A model generated the notes under the pieces. That model was not told the origin of the DNA, made no database searches, and worked only from the letters and a program-made list of their open reading frames with translations. This document shows, one piece after another, positions 24,352 through 32,517 of a stretch of DNA of 64,000 nt. Source of the stretch: Desulfobacterales bacterium (GTDB taxonomy: Bacteria; Desulfobacterota; Desulfobacteria; Desulfobacterales; JAQWFD01); contig JAQWFD010000013.1 of the NCBI GenBank assembly GCA_028704555.1, positions 24,010 to 88,009 on the forward strand, written 5' to 3'. The position numbers and the translations under genes are program-made. Positions within the stretch are counted from its first letter, which is position 1. Every line of letters begins with the position of its first letter.

Positions 24352-25002
24352 AATTTAACTCCTTATTATCCGTTTACATTTCTGGCAGATTTTGCAAAAA
24401 AATGCGATAACCGGTTAATATTGCACAGTTATAGAGGATCTGCCGTCAATAATCGATAACTTGAAACTCGGCCGCCATCAATTACAGGTTGTCCAACAAG
24501 GCCGGCCGGCCCATGTGTCGACACGAAGAAAAGCAATATCGGTGCCACCGGAAATATGCCTTGTAAAAACTAACGATGAAAACCATGAAGAGAAAATCAG
24601 GAAAACCATGAAGAGAAAAACAGGAAAACTTGATATGCCGGTGCGATTCAGCATCAACTCCATCAGAAGAATAAATAAATCAACGGGTGTTTTCCCGGGA
24701 TGATAAAAAAAATATGGCGGCGTGGAGATGTGAGAAAAAACGTTTTGAATTGCATTTTTGTAAGCAGGTCATGGACGGATTACAGAAGTGAAATTAACTC
24801 AGTCGTGAGTTTTGGGGATACAGTTAAAGAGGAACCTTGGTGGGTTGATGGAAGGGATGGGTTCGGCAGGGAAGGGGTGGGTGGATATCGGTTTTGAGGA
24901 AAATGTTGTAAGGGCGGATTCTGTCACTGCCCATGGTGCAAATGCCAGAGGCTTGGGGAAAATTCTGGACGGCTGGATAGAAGAGGGTTGACAGGTATGG
25001 GG
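24352..25002. other. Gene-poor AT-rich region with a short tandem repeat
   Basis: About 650 bp between the Fn3 gene and the sigma-54 regulator gene. It contains two and a bit copies of a 23-bp unit (GAAAACCATGAAGAGAAAA and on) at 24578-24629. Two plus-strand frames (24461-24703 and 24700-24897) have no family features, and a further frame at about 24896-24991 reads EENVVRADSVTAHGANARGL and has no start; these may be remnants of a lost gene. The Fn3 gene promoter should lie in the left part. Confidence 0.35.
24578..24629. repeat. Tandem 23-bp repeat, about 2.3 copies
   Basis: The unit GAAAACCATGAAGAGAAAA-T/A-CAG occurs at 24578-24600 and 24601-24623, followed by the first six bases of a third copy. 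One base differs between the copies. No function is evident. Confidence 0.7.
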
Positions 25003-26376
25003 TTATTTGTTTTTACGCCATTTGGTGTGGGTGATGCCGTATTGCCGGATTCGATAATTTAACGCTCTCGGGGTAATGCCCAGTTTTTTGGCGGCTTCTG
25101 CCTGAACCCATAAACTGTCTTCCAGGGCGTTCAGAATCATTTCCTTTTCATGCTCTTTCAGGGTTTGAGTTTCAGGCGGCGGGGTAATCAATTCCGGGGG
25201 GGCCGGTTTTTGAATCGGTTCCGGCAGCATAAAGTTCTCGGGATGAATCCAATCGGTTTCTTCCAGAATGACACCTCGTTCGATGCTGTTTGCCAGTTGC
25301 CGAATATTGCCGGGCCATGAATAATTTTTAAAAGCCTCGATCACCTCTGGTGAAAATCCCAGGACTTTTTTTTTCAGATTGCGGCAGATTTTATTCAGGA
25401 TGAAATTGGCCATCGGCTCGATGCAGTCTTTTCGCTCTCGCAGGGGAGGCAGGTGAAGGCGTAATACATTAATTCGATAATACAGATCTTCACGGAAACG
25501 GCCCTCTGAAATCAGATTTTCCAGATATCGGTTCGTGGAAGCGATAAATCTGACATCCGAATGGATCGTTTTATTTCCGCCAACGCGTTCAAAAGATTTT
25601 TCTTCCAAAAATCTCAACAGCTTGGTCTGGAGAGAAATGTTGATTTCTCCGATTTCATCTAGAAACACGGTTCCGCCCCTGGCTTGTTCCAGTCTTCCGA
25701 TTCGGGTTTTATTCGCTCCGGTAAACGCGCCTTTTTCGTGACCGAACAATTCGCTCTCCAGGAGGGTTTCGGGTATATTGGCACAATTGATTTTGATGAA
25801 GGGCTTATCCCGTCTGATGCTGTTAAAATGGGCAACCCCGGAAAGAAAGCTTTTTCCGGTTCCGGTTTCTCCGGTAATCAGGATGGTGCCATCGGTTTTT
25901 GCAAATTTTTTCAGGGTTTCAATCAGTTCTTTCATGGATGGACTGAAGGCGATCACTTTGTCGAAATCATAAATGACATCCTGCTCGTGCCTGAGGTAGT
26001 CAATTTCATTTTTCAGATGGGTGGTTTCCAGTGCCCGGTGCAGACTCAGTTTTATTTTTTCGTCTGAAAATGATTTAAAAATGATATCATAAGCGCCCTG
26101 ACGGGACGCGTTGACGATCAGGCTGGTTTCATTTATGTTAGTAATGATGATAACCGGTGTATGAGGCGAATTTTGCTTGATTTCATTTAACAGGGTCAGG
26201 CTGTCACGGATTTTGAGCTGAAGATCCAGAAGGATAATATCAAATTCCTTATGAATCAATATATGGTCGATATCATCGCCGTTCGGCCAGTAAGTGAGGT
26301 CGTATCCCGAGATCAGAATTGATTTGAAAAAATCTTTCCATTTTATTTTTTCTTCTATGATCAGTATTGAGGGCAT
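25003..26376 (-). CDS. Sigma-54-dependent response regulator (NtrC type)
   Basis: A 457-aa enhancer-binding activator. An N-terminal receiver (1-120) holds the phosphoacceptor Asp51 in IILLDLQL, but the usual acidic pair reads Glu8-Glu9. The AAA+ domain has Walker A GETGTGKS (169-176), the sigma-54 contact loop GAFTGA (216-221) and Walker B GGTVFLDEIGEI, so it can open sigma-54 promoters. A C-terminal Fis-type HTH (AEAAKKLGITPRALNYRIRQ) binds DNA. No sensor kinase gene is adjacent, so it is an orphan here. It is divergent from the U32 protein gene at 26.7 kb, separated by 330 bp, which makes that gene or itself a possible target, though no clear -24/-12 site was found. Confidence 0.93.
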   Translation of the reverse strand: MPSILIIEEKIKWKDFFKSILISGYDLTYWPNGDDIDHILIHKEFDIILLDLQLKIRDSLTLLNEIKQNSPHTPVIIITNINETSLIVNASRQGAYDIIFKSFSDEKIKLSLHRALETTHLKNEIDYLRHEQDVIYDFDKVIAFSPSMKELIETLKKFAKTDGTILITGETGTGKSFLSGVAHFNSIRRDKPFIKINCANIPETLLESELFGHEKGAFTGANKTRIGRLEQARGGTVFLDEIGEINISLQTKLLRFLEEKSFERVGGNKTIHSDVRFIASTNRYLENLISEGRFREDLYYRINVLRLHLPPLRERKDCIEPMANFILNKICRNLKKKVLGFSPEVIEAFKNYSWPGNIRQLANSIERGVILEETDWIHPENFMLPEPIQKPAPPELITPPPETQTLKEHEKEMILNALEDSLWVQAEAAKKLGITPRALNYRIRQYGITHTKWRKNK

Positions 26377-26713
26377 GTGGAACGTTACCGCCTTAATGTG
26401 ATAACAATTATGTGCCTCTGCCGAACCGGCTTACACGCGCTGAAAAATGTATGACCTCCATGAATCAGCCTGCCTGGAGCAGAATGGGCGAACCGGATCG
26501 ACCGGGTGGATGCAATTGATGAACAGTATTCGACAACCAGAGATATTTGGTGTAGTTATAAAAAAAACGCATATTGTTTAAAGGCCGGGGCACTGAGATT
26601 GTGGCGTGTATGATGCGACATATGCTGATATGCCATATTAAATACTTTATTGTAATGTATTAAATAAACAATGGATTAGCAACCGAATTTTTTTCGGATT
26701 ACGATTGGACGTT
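26377..26713. other. AT-rich divergent intergenic region
   Basis: About 340 bp between the start codons of the sigma-54 regulator (minus) and the U32 gene (plus). It is AT-rich near 26560-26700 and should hold both promoters. I looked for a TGGCAC-N5-TTGC sigma-54 site and did not find one. No small gene is seen. Confidence 0.4.
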
Positions 26714-28699
26714 ATGAATCATATGAACCATACGGTTTTACCTCCGTTAATACTGGCTCCAGCCGGAAGCAAAGCGTCTTTTCTCGCTGCACTGGCCGCG
26801 GGCGCAGATGCGGTTTACTGCGGGTTGAAACATTTTTCAGCCAGAATGGAGGCCAAGAATTTTACGATTGAGCAGTTGGAGTCACTGACCCGGTTGGCCC
26901 GAAAGAAAGGGGTCCGGGTGTATGTTACGCTAAATTCGTTAATCAAACCCGATGAACTGGATGCGGCAGCCGGTCTTCTGGAGCAACTGAGCCGGTTTGT
27001 AAAACCGGACGGGTTGATCGTTCAGGATCTTGCATTGCTGTATCTGGCCCGGGAAACAGGATTTTCCGGAAAGATTTTTTTGTCTACGCTGGCCAATGTC
27101 AGCTTTCCTGCTGCATTGAAACTGGTACATGGCATGCTGGGGGTCGAAGGCGTGGTACTGCCACGGGAACTGAGCATCGATGAAATCAAAGCCCTGTCCT
27201 CTGCATGCCCGGAAGGACTGAATCTGGAAATGTTTGTTCATGGCGCACTGTGCTATGGCGTCTCGGGCCGCTGCTACTGGAGCAGTTTTTTTGGCGGCAA
27301 AAGCGGTTTAAGGGGCCGGTGTGTTCAGCCCTGCCGCAGGGTGTACGATCATAAAGGCCAACGGGGCCGGTTGTTTTCATGCCAGGATTTCAGTGTTGAC
27401 GTGCTGGCAAAAGTGCTGTCTGGCATTCCTCAGGTGCGGCAGTGGAAGATCGAAGGCCGGAAAAAAGGCCCCCATTATGTGTTTTATACGGTCAAGGCCT
27501 ATCAGATGCTCCGGGATCATATCGCGGAGCCTGACATGAAAAAAGCGGCGCTGGGGCTGCTGGAGCAGGCCCTGGGGAGAAATACCACGCATTATAATAT
27601 TCTGCCGCAGCGTCCGCAGAATCCGGTCAATATGAATGAGCAAACCGGATCGGGTCTGTTGATGGGCAGGCTCCAGGGCAGCCGTCAAAATTTCTGTATT
27701 ATTCCCCGTGAGGAACTGCTGGCCGGAGATGTACTGCGCATCGGGTATGAGGATGACCCGATGCACCACATTATCCGGCTTAAACGAAGCGTTCCGAAAA
27801 AAGGCCGTCTGCATCTGAACCTGCCTGAGGGAAAGCCTCCGGTAACGGGAACGCCGATTTTTTTGACGGACCGTCGGGAAAAAGCCCTGGACGATATGCT
27901 CAAAGAACTGGAGCAGGAGCTGGAAGAGTTGCCGGCCCGTCCGCCGGCGCACGCAATGCCGTTACAGCTGGAAACGCCCCGTAATTTTTCCATAAAGGCA
28001 AATCCGCAGGAAATACGTGTCTGCCGGAAGACCGGGTATCGGAAATCCGGACGTCCGGCCGCGCTGTGGCTCGCTCCGGATGAGGGAAAACAGATTCCGG
28101 CAGCGGCTCAAACGCCGGTATGGTGGTGGCTGCCCCCCGTGATCTGGCCTGAGGAAGAACAGCGCTACATCGATCGGGTGGCGAAGCTTTTGAAAACCGG
28201 GCACCGGCAGTTTGTGCTCAATTCACCGTGGCAGGCAGCGTTTTTTGCGGATGCGGAAAAAATGACGCTGTGGGCCGGGCCGTTTTGTAATACGGCCAAT
28301 GCAGCAGCGGTTCATATGCTCAAAACCCTCGGGTTTTCAGGGGTGATTGTCAGCCCGGAGCTGAGCAGGGAAGACTACCTGCAGCTGCCTCGCTCAAGCT
28401 GTCTGCCTCTGGGGATCGTGGTCTCGGGATGCTGGCCCCTGTGTATCTCCCGGATTCTGCCGCCGGACCTGAAACCGGGCGAGCCGTTTACCAGCCCGAA
28501 AGGAGAAACCGCCTGGTACCGTCACGATGGGTCGAATGTCTGGGTGTATCCCAACTGGCAGCTGGATTTGACCGATAAAAAAAATGAACTTGCCCGAGCG
28601 GGGTATCAGCTGTTTGTGCATCTGGATGAATCTTTTCCGGCACAGGTGGAAGAAAAAAAACGACCGGGTTTGTGGAACTGGGATTTGGGTATGAAATAA
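26714..28699 (+). CDS. U32 family peptidase / hydroxylase-related protein
   Basis: The N-terminal half (about 10-330) is a U32 domain: ILAPAGSKASFLAALAAGAD, GADAVYCGLKHFSAR, then the hallmark EMFVHGALCYGVSGRCYWSS followed by RCVQPCRR with clustered Cys residues. Many U32 proteins are now known to act in hydroxylation of tRNA or quinones instead of proteolysis, using Fe-S or prephenate-linked chemistry, so the peptidase name is historical. The C-terminal part (about 400-660) holds a second barrel-like region (WAGPFCNTANAAAVHMLKTL) not clearly assignable. The start at 26714 is chosen because a methionine there begins a good N-terminus, but no strong ribosome-binding site is visible. It is a single gene, divergent from the sigma-54 regulator. 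Confidence 0.85.
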   Translation: MNHMNHTVLPPLILAPAGSKASFLAALAAGADAVYCGLKHFSARMEAKNFTIEQLESLTRLARKKGVRVYVTLNSLIKPDELDAAAGLLEQLSRFVKPDGLIVQDLALLYLARETGFSGKIFLSTLANVSFPAALKLVHGMLGVEGVVLPRELSIDEIKALSSACPEGLNLEMFVHGALCYGVSGRCYWSSFFGGKSGLRGRCVQPCRRVYDHKGQRGRLFSCQDFSVDVLAKVLSGIPQVRQWKIEGRKKGPHYVFYTVKAYQMLRDHIAEPDMKKAALGLLEQALGRNTTHYNILPQRPQNPVNMNEQTGSGLLMGRLQGSRQNFCIIPREELLAGDVLRIGYEDDPMHHIIRLKRSVPKKGRLHLNLPEGKPPVTGTPIFLTDRREKALDDMLKELEQELEELPARPPAHAMPLQLETPRNFSIKANPQEIRVCRKTGYRKSGRPAALWLAPDEGKQIPAAAQTPVWWWLPPVIWPEEEQRYIDRVAKLLKTGHRQFVLNSPWQAAFFADAEKMTLWAGPFCNTANAAAVHMLKTLGFSGVIVSPELSREDYLQLPRSSCLPLGIVVSGCWPLCISRILPPDLKPGEPFTSPKGETAWYRHDGSNVWVYPNWQLDLTDKKNELARAGYQLFVHLDESFPAQVEEKKRPGLWNWDLGMK

Positions 28700-28933
28700 G
28701 GGTCGCTGCGCTTGAGGGGCGGGAGCTTTTTGTCTTGCGCGAGATATTTAAAAAACAGCCTTCCGAATACTGCTGGCTTTGTGAAGGCAGTGCTTTCTAT
28801 ACCGTGTATGGATAATTTTTTGCCGCGGATTTACGCGGATGAACGCGGATAAAAAAGAGCAACTCAAAATAAGTCCCAGTTGTTATTCATAAAAAAATCC
28901 GTGATGATCCGCGTAGATCCGCGGCAAAAAATT
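28700..28933. repeat. Long palindromic repeat between convergent genes
   Basis: TTTTTTGCCGCGGATTTACG and on (28815-28856) and its near-complement ending in TCCGCGGCAAAAAA (28891-28931) are inverted repeats of about 40 bp with a 34-nt loop; they differ at only a handful of positions. It lies between the convergent U32 and MTA deaminase genes, so it may also terminate both. A half copy is found at 57970-57992. A second hairpin-like motif at 28750-28800 is weak. Confidence 0.75.
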
Positions 28934-30247
28934 TTAATCCGTTTTGATTCGTTTTGAAACCGCAATGACATCGGCCATGGCTTTTCCCACATCGATCGTC
29001 AACAGTCTGCCGTTTTCCATGACCACCCGTCCGTTGATGATGGTGGTATCGACATCGCTTCCCTTTGCCGCGTACACCAGGTGGGATTCCGGGTGATACA
29101 TCGGCGTCAGGTGCGGTTTTCGGGTATCGATTACGATGATATCGGCTTTTTTACCGGCCTCGATGGCGCCGGTAACTTTCCCCAGCCCGATGGCGCGGGC
29201 GCCGTCAATGGTGGCCATCCTCAGGACAGATACGGCATCGGTAACCGTGGGATCCAGCGTGCCGACCTTATGCAGCTTTGCCGCCGTATCCATTTCCAGA
29301 AACAGGTCCAGATCGTTGTTGCTCGCACAGCCATCGGTTCCAAGTCCCACACAGACGCCGGCGTCCAGCAGCTTTGGCACGGGCGAAATGCCGGAAGCCA
29401 GTTTCATGTTGCTTTCCGGGTTGTGGGATACCTTGACATCGAAGCGTTTTAAAAGGGCTATGTCATCATCGGTCAGGGCCACGCAGTGACAGGCCAGAAG
29501 GTGGGGGGACAAAACTCCCAGGTCCGCAAGGTGCCCGATGGGGGTCAGTCCGTACTGATTTTTGCAGTTATTCACTTCAGCTTGCGTCTCAGACACATGG
29601 ATCACCAGCGGCAGGTTGTGGGTCTGAGCCAGCAGGAACGCTTTTTTAAGGAGGCTTGGCGCACACAAATAGGGTGAGTGGGGCTCGACGGCAATCGTGA
29701 TGAGCGGATCGTTCTTCCATTTATCTATGAGCATCTGCGTGTAGGCAAACCCCTGATCCAGCGGCCCGTAATTCGGGGATGGAAAATCATAGAGGACTTC
29801 ACCTACCACGGCCCGCATGCCTGCATGATTTGCCGCCCGGGCAACCGCGTCCTCAAACAGATACATATCGCAGAAGCTGGTCGTGCCGGATAAAATCATT
29901 TCGGCACAGGCCAGAAGCGCCCCCTGATACACCATGGGTTCATCCAGTTTTGATTCCGCCGGGAAGATGTGATCATTGAGCCAGGTCATCAGCGGAAGAT
30001 CATCGGCAAGTCCTCTGAAGCATGTCATGGAGGCATGGGTGTGGGTGTTGACAAGACCCGGCATGATAATGCCGCCGTGCGCGTCAATACGGCGTTCTGC
30101 TTTCCATGAAGAAAAGGTGTCGGACGGTCCGATGGCGGCAATGGTATCCCCGGTGACGGCAACGGTTCCGTTTTGAATCCGGGTGTTGCCGGCATCCATC
30201 GTCAGAATGGTTCCGTTTGAAATGAGAATATCAGCTGTTGTGATCAT
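28934..30247 (-). CDS. mtaD: 5-methylthioadenosine/S-adenosylhomocysteine deaminase family amidohydrolase
   Basis: Metal-dependent amidohydrolase of 437 aa that deaminates adenosine-type substrates. The first metal motif is GLVNTHTHASMTCFRGLADD, the substrate His region VEPHSPYLC, then HVSETQAEVNNC, and the metal Asp in LGTDGCASNNDLDLF. This pattern is that of the TrzN/MtaD/AtzA subgroup. The start codon region overlaps the preceding purine nucleoside phosphorylase gene by 17 bp, so translation is coupled. Together they could change MTA or adenosine to the inosine form and cleave it to hypoxanthine. The exact substrate is inferred from context. Confidence 0.88.
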   Translation of the reverse strand: MITTADILISNGTILTMDAGNTRIQNGTVAVTGDTIAAIGPSDTFSSWKAERRIDAHGGIIMPGLVNTHTHASMTCFRGLADDLPLMTWLNDHIFPAESKLDEPMVYQGALLACAEMILSGTTSFCDMYLFEDAVARAANHAGMRAVVGEVLYDFPSPNYGPLDQGFAYTQMLIDKWKNDPLITIAVEPHSPYLCAPSLLKKAFLLAQTHNLPLVIHVSETQAEVNNCKNQYGLTPIGHLADLGVLSPHLLACHCVALTDDDIALLKRFDVKVSHNPESNMKLASGISPVPKLLDAGVCVGLGTDGCASNNDLDLFLEMDTAAKLHKVGTLDPTVTDAVSVLRMATIDGARAIGLGKVTGAIEAGKKADIIVIDTRKPHLTPMYHPESHLVYAAKGSDVDTTIINGRVVMENGRLLTIDVGKAMADVIAVSKRIKTD

Positions 30248-31073
30248 GGGCGGTAAAATTCCTTATGACATGGGTGATGATGGTTCCTACCTTGACAGCG
30301 GCTTGCTCTGCTACCGCGATAATGTCTTCAACCGTTGCAGGAGACGGAGTATCCGGGTTGTTGACGTTGGTGATGGTCGACAGACCCAATACCTTCATGC
30401 CGGCGTGGACTGCGGCAATCACCTCCTGTACCGTGGACAGGCCAACGGCATTGGCGCCGATGGTTTTCAGAAACCGGACTTCTGCGGGTGTTTCAAGAGA
30501 CGGTCCTTTCAGGCCGGCATAGACGCCCTGTTGCAGCGTAATTCCGGCGTGCCTGCCGGCTTTTTGGGCCAGTTTGCGCAGTTCCGGGTCGTAGGCGCGG
30601 CTCATGTCGGGAAAGCGGATGCCCCAGCTGCCCTCATTCGGGCCGACGAGGGGATTTTCACCGGTCAGATTGATATGGTCGGTGATGAGCATGATATCGC
30701 CAGGCCGGAAGCCGGGGGTCAATCCACCGGCCGCATTGGTGACAATCAGTGTATTTATTCCCAGTTCCTGCATGACACGGATGGGAAAGGTTACCTCAAG
30801 AGGCGAATACCCTTCATATAAATGAAAACGCCCCTGCATGACGACAACCGGCTGTTTTTCTACGCGACCGAACAGGAGTTTTCCGGCATGGCTTTCGACC
30901 GTCGAGACCGGAAAATTCGGGATGTCCGAATAATCAAACGTTTCGGATCGTTCCATCGAGCCGATGCTGCCGGCAAGGCCGGTTCCTGTTAACACGCCGA
31001 CTTCGGGCGAAATTGAGATGCGTTTTGTTAAAAAATCTGTGGTTTCCATGACTTTATTTTTGAAGTTGTTCAT
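30231..31073 (-). CDS. Purine nucleoside phosphorylase (trimeric type)
   Basis: Cleaves purine nucleosides to base and ribose-1-phosphate. A 280-aa protein with GTGLAGSIGSMERSETF near residue 31, VMQGRFHLYEGYSPLEVTFP, the phosphate/purine loop VTNAAGGLTPGFRPGDIMLI, AGLKGPSLETPAEVRF and ITNVNNPDTP. The Asn in the last motif is the residue family-II PNPs use for 6-oxopurines, so inosine, guanosine or methylthioinosine are the likely substrates rather than adenosine. Two start codons are possible (31073, or the Met eight residues later at 31049). The gene overlaps mtaD by 17 bp and is transcribed first. Confidence 0.9.
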   Translation of the reverse strand: MNNFKNKVMETTDFLTKRISISPEVGVLTGTGLAGSIGSMERSETFDYSDIPNFPVSTVESHAGKLLFGRVEKQPVVVMQGRFHLYEGYSPLEVTFPIRVMQELGINTLIVTNAAGGLTPGFRPGDIMLITDHINLTGENPLVGPNEGSWGIRFPDMSRAYDPELRKLAQKAGRHAGITLQQGVYAGLKGPSLETPAEVRFLKTIGANAVGLSTVQEVIAAVHAGMKVLGLSTITNVNNPDTPSPATVEDIIAVAEQAAVKVGTIITHVIRNFTAHDHNS

Positions 31074-31183
31074 GGTGTCAGCCCTGTTCCGTTATGTTAA
31101 TTAAGATAAGCGGATATGTGCCGTTTATAAGGGTTCATTAACGCCATTGATGATGACAATTTACAATACCTTAGCGTGGCGAT

Positions 31184-31384
31184 TCAGTCAAGGTTTCGCC
31201 CGCCAGCTCCGGGTGTTTTAATATCATCGCTCACCCCTTTTATTCCCGCCTGCCTCAGGCCTCTGGCGTCGATCCATTCATCATCAGCCTTTTTGGGGGC
31301 CTGGTAATCGATGATCAACCCACTGTGATCTGATTGAAAATCTAACTCATTGACTTTTTTCAAGGTATTGTATAATGTAGTCAA
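31184..31384 (-). CDS. Doubtful small hypothetical protein, 66 aa
   Basis: A 66-aa frame starting with TTG at 31384 (TTLYNTLKKVNELDFQSDHS) and ending GAGGRNLD. It has no family match that I recognise, no signal peptide, and no good ribosome-binding site. A plus-strand promoter candidate overlaps its 5' end. The sequence reads like protein, with a good mix of charged and polar residues, so I list it with low confidence; it may be noise. Confidence 0.25.
   Translation of the reverse strand: MTTLYNTLKKVNELDFQSDHSGLIIDYQAPKKADDEWIDARGLRQAGIKGVSDDIKTPGAGGRNLD
31350..31376 (+). promoter_or_regulatory. Predicted sigma-70 promoter for the DRTGG-RseC genes
   Basis: TTGACT (31350-31355) is followed after 15 nt by TATAAT (31371-31376). 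A perfect -10 and a near-consensus -35 lie about 150 bp upstream of the DRTGG gene. A small frame at 31438-31515 lies in the leader. Confidence 0.45.
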
Positions 31385-31437
31385 ATTGCGCCTGATGGAA
31401 ACCGTCTGCTACTGGCTATATAGGTAGGGTTTTAACC

Positions 31438-31515
31438 ATGAGTGTAAGTGGTGACCTTGTCGGGGGCCTGATAATGGGGATCAAATTCGAAATTGAATTT
31501 ATACAGTCGTGGTAA
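31438..31515 (+). CDS. Possible 25-codon leader peptide
   Basis: ATG at 31438 opens a frame of 25 codons (MSVSGDLVGGLIMGIKFEIE and on) that stops 9 nt before the ATG of the DRTGG gene. A weak GTAGGG box lies upstream. Position suggests a coupled or attenuating leader ORF, but there is no independent evidence that it is translated. Confidence 0.25.
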   Translation: MSVSGDLVGGLIMGIKFEIEFIQSW

Positions 31516-31524
31516 GTGAATCAT

Positions 31525-31878
31525 ATGAAACTATCAGAGATCAGGGATATATTAAAAGCTGAAGTCCTTGCCGGGGAAGTATTTCTGGATCGAAAAATTG
31601 TTTCAGGGGCTGGTGCGGATCTGATGGATGATATTCTCTCTGCTGTGGCAAAGGACTCGGTGTTACTGACGGGTTTGACGACCGAGCAGGTGGTGAGAAC
31701 GGCTAAATTCGCCGGCGTCGGCGCTGTTATTTTTGTACGGGGAAAACGGCCGGAAAACGGTCTGGTGGCGTTGTCAATGTCTTATAATCTGCCGCTGCTG
31801 GTAACGGATTATCCGTTATTTGTATCCAGTGGCCGGCTTTATATGAATGGCCTCAGAGGCCTGGACGGGTCGTGGTGA
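31525..31878 (+). CDS. DRTGG-domain protein
   Basis: A 117-aa small soluble protein consisting of one DRTGG-like domain: the start MKLSEIRDILKAEVL, a conserved GADLMDDILSAVAKDS stretch and the final LLVTDYPLFVSSGRLY. DRTGG domains occur in regulatory parts of phosphotransacetylase and CBS-domain pyrophosphatases, where they act as ligand or oligomerisation modules. The ATG at 31525 is chosen over a GTG nine bases upstream; a GGTAAGTG box stands about 6 nt before it. It is followed by rseC-like DNA on the same strand 79 bp later. Single-domain DRTGG proteins often sit near redox genes in anaerobes; the job here is unknown. Confidence 0.8.
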   Translation: MKLSEIRDILKAEVLAGEVFLDRKIVSGAGADLMDDILSAVAKDSVLLTGLTTEQVVRTAKFAGVGAVIFVRGKRPENGLVALSMSYNLPLLVTDYPLFVSSGRLYMNGLRGLDGSW

Positions 31879-31957
31879 TACGCCGGAACCGGTTCATTCA
31901 ATACCGGGCAGCGATGTTAATGAAATGAAATAAGTTTATTGATGCGAGGATGGTAAG

Positions 31958-32398
31958 TTGGCAACAGAAAAAGGTGTAGTGGGTAAGCTTGGGATAGACA
32001 CAGCCTGGGTCAAGACAGTAAAATCCAGTTCCTGTAAATCATGCGCTTCACGGGATTCGTGTGCCGAAGGCGGGGGCGGGAAACAGATGGAGGTTGAGGC
32101 CATCAATACGATTGGGGCACAGATCGGAGATGAAGTGCTCATCAACGTGGCAACCTCATCTTTTGTAAAAGCCACCTTCCTGCTGTATGTGTTCCCGATT
32201 TTGTGCATGATTGCCGGTGCGGTGATCGGGCAGAATTATGGCTCTTCACTTATCGGGCTGGAAGGATCTGATGCCTCGGTATTATTCGGGTTCGCGTTTT
32301 TTTTCGTTTCGGTTGTGATCGTGAAAATTTATGGGAATAAACTCGGCAAAAATAACGAATACCGGCCCCGGATTGTTAAAATCGTCCGGCATGGGTAA
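31958..32398 (+). CDS. RseC/MucC-like SoxR-reducing system protein
   Basis: A 146-aa membrane protein. An N-terminal soluble part has four Cys in a CKSCASRDSC-like cluster plus one further region (TVKSSSCKSC), probably a metal or Fe-S site. It is followed by two transmembrane helices (ATFLLYVFPILCMIAGAVIG and FGFAFFFVSVVIVKIYG) and a basic tail. This layout is that of RseC, which in other bacteria modulates sigma-E signalling or reduces SoxR with Rnf-type complexes. The start is a TTG at 31958 with a GAGGA box 7 nt upstream. The DRTGG gene precedes it. No rnf gene is in the window. Confidence 0.85.
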   Translation: MATEKGVVGKLGIDTAWVKTVKSSSCKSCASRDSCAEGGGGKQMEVEAINTIGAQIGDEVLINVATSSFVKATFLLYVFPILCMIAGAVIGQNYGSSLIGLEGSDASVLFGFAFFFVSVVIVKIYGNKLGKNNEYRPRIVKIVRHG

Positions 32399-32410
32399 AG
32401 GCAAAAGATG

Positions 32411-32473
32411 CAAAAAAAACGGGTAACCGTTATATGAGGTCCGCCATCCACTCACGCGCCACCGGACCTCATT
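32411..32473 (-). terminator. Terminator between rseC-like and kamA-like genes
   Basis: ATGAGGTCCG (32434-32443) pairs perfectly with CGGACCTCAT (32463-32472). On the minus strand the stem is followed 14 nt later by a run of eight T (from the A-run at 32412-32419), consistent with a rho-independent terminator for kamA; the plus side has only CTTTTG. Confidence 0.7.
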
Positions 32474-32517
32474 GCTTTTGCCCGCTGCCACTTTCCTGAG
32501 CCGGTTTTTCTGTCTTT

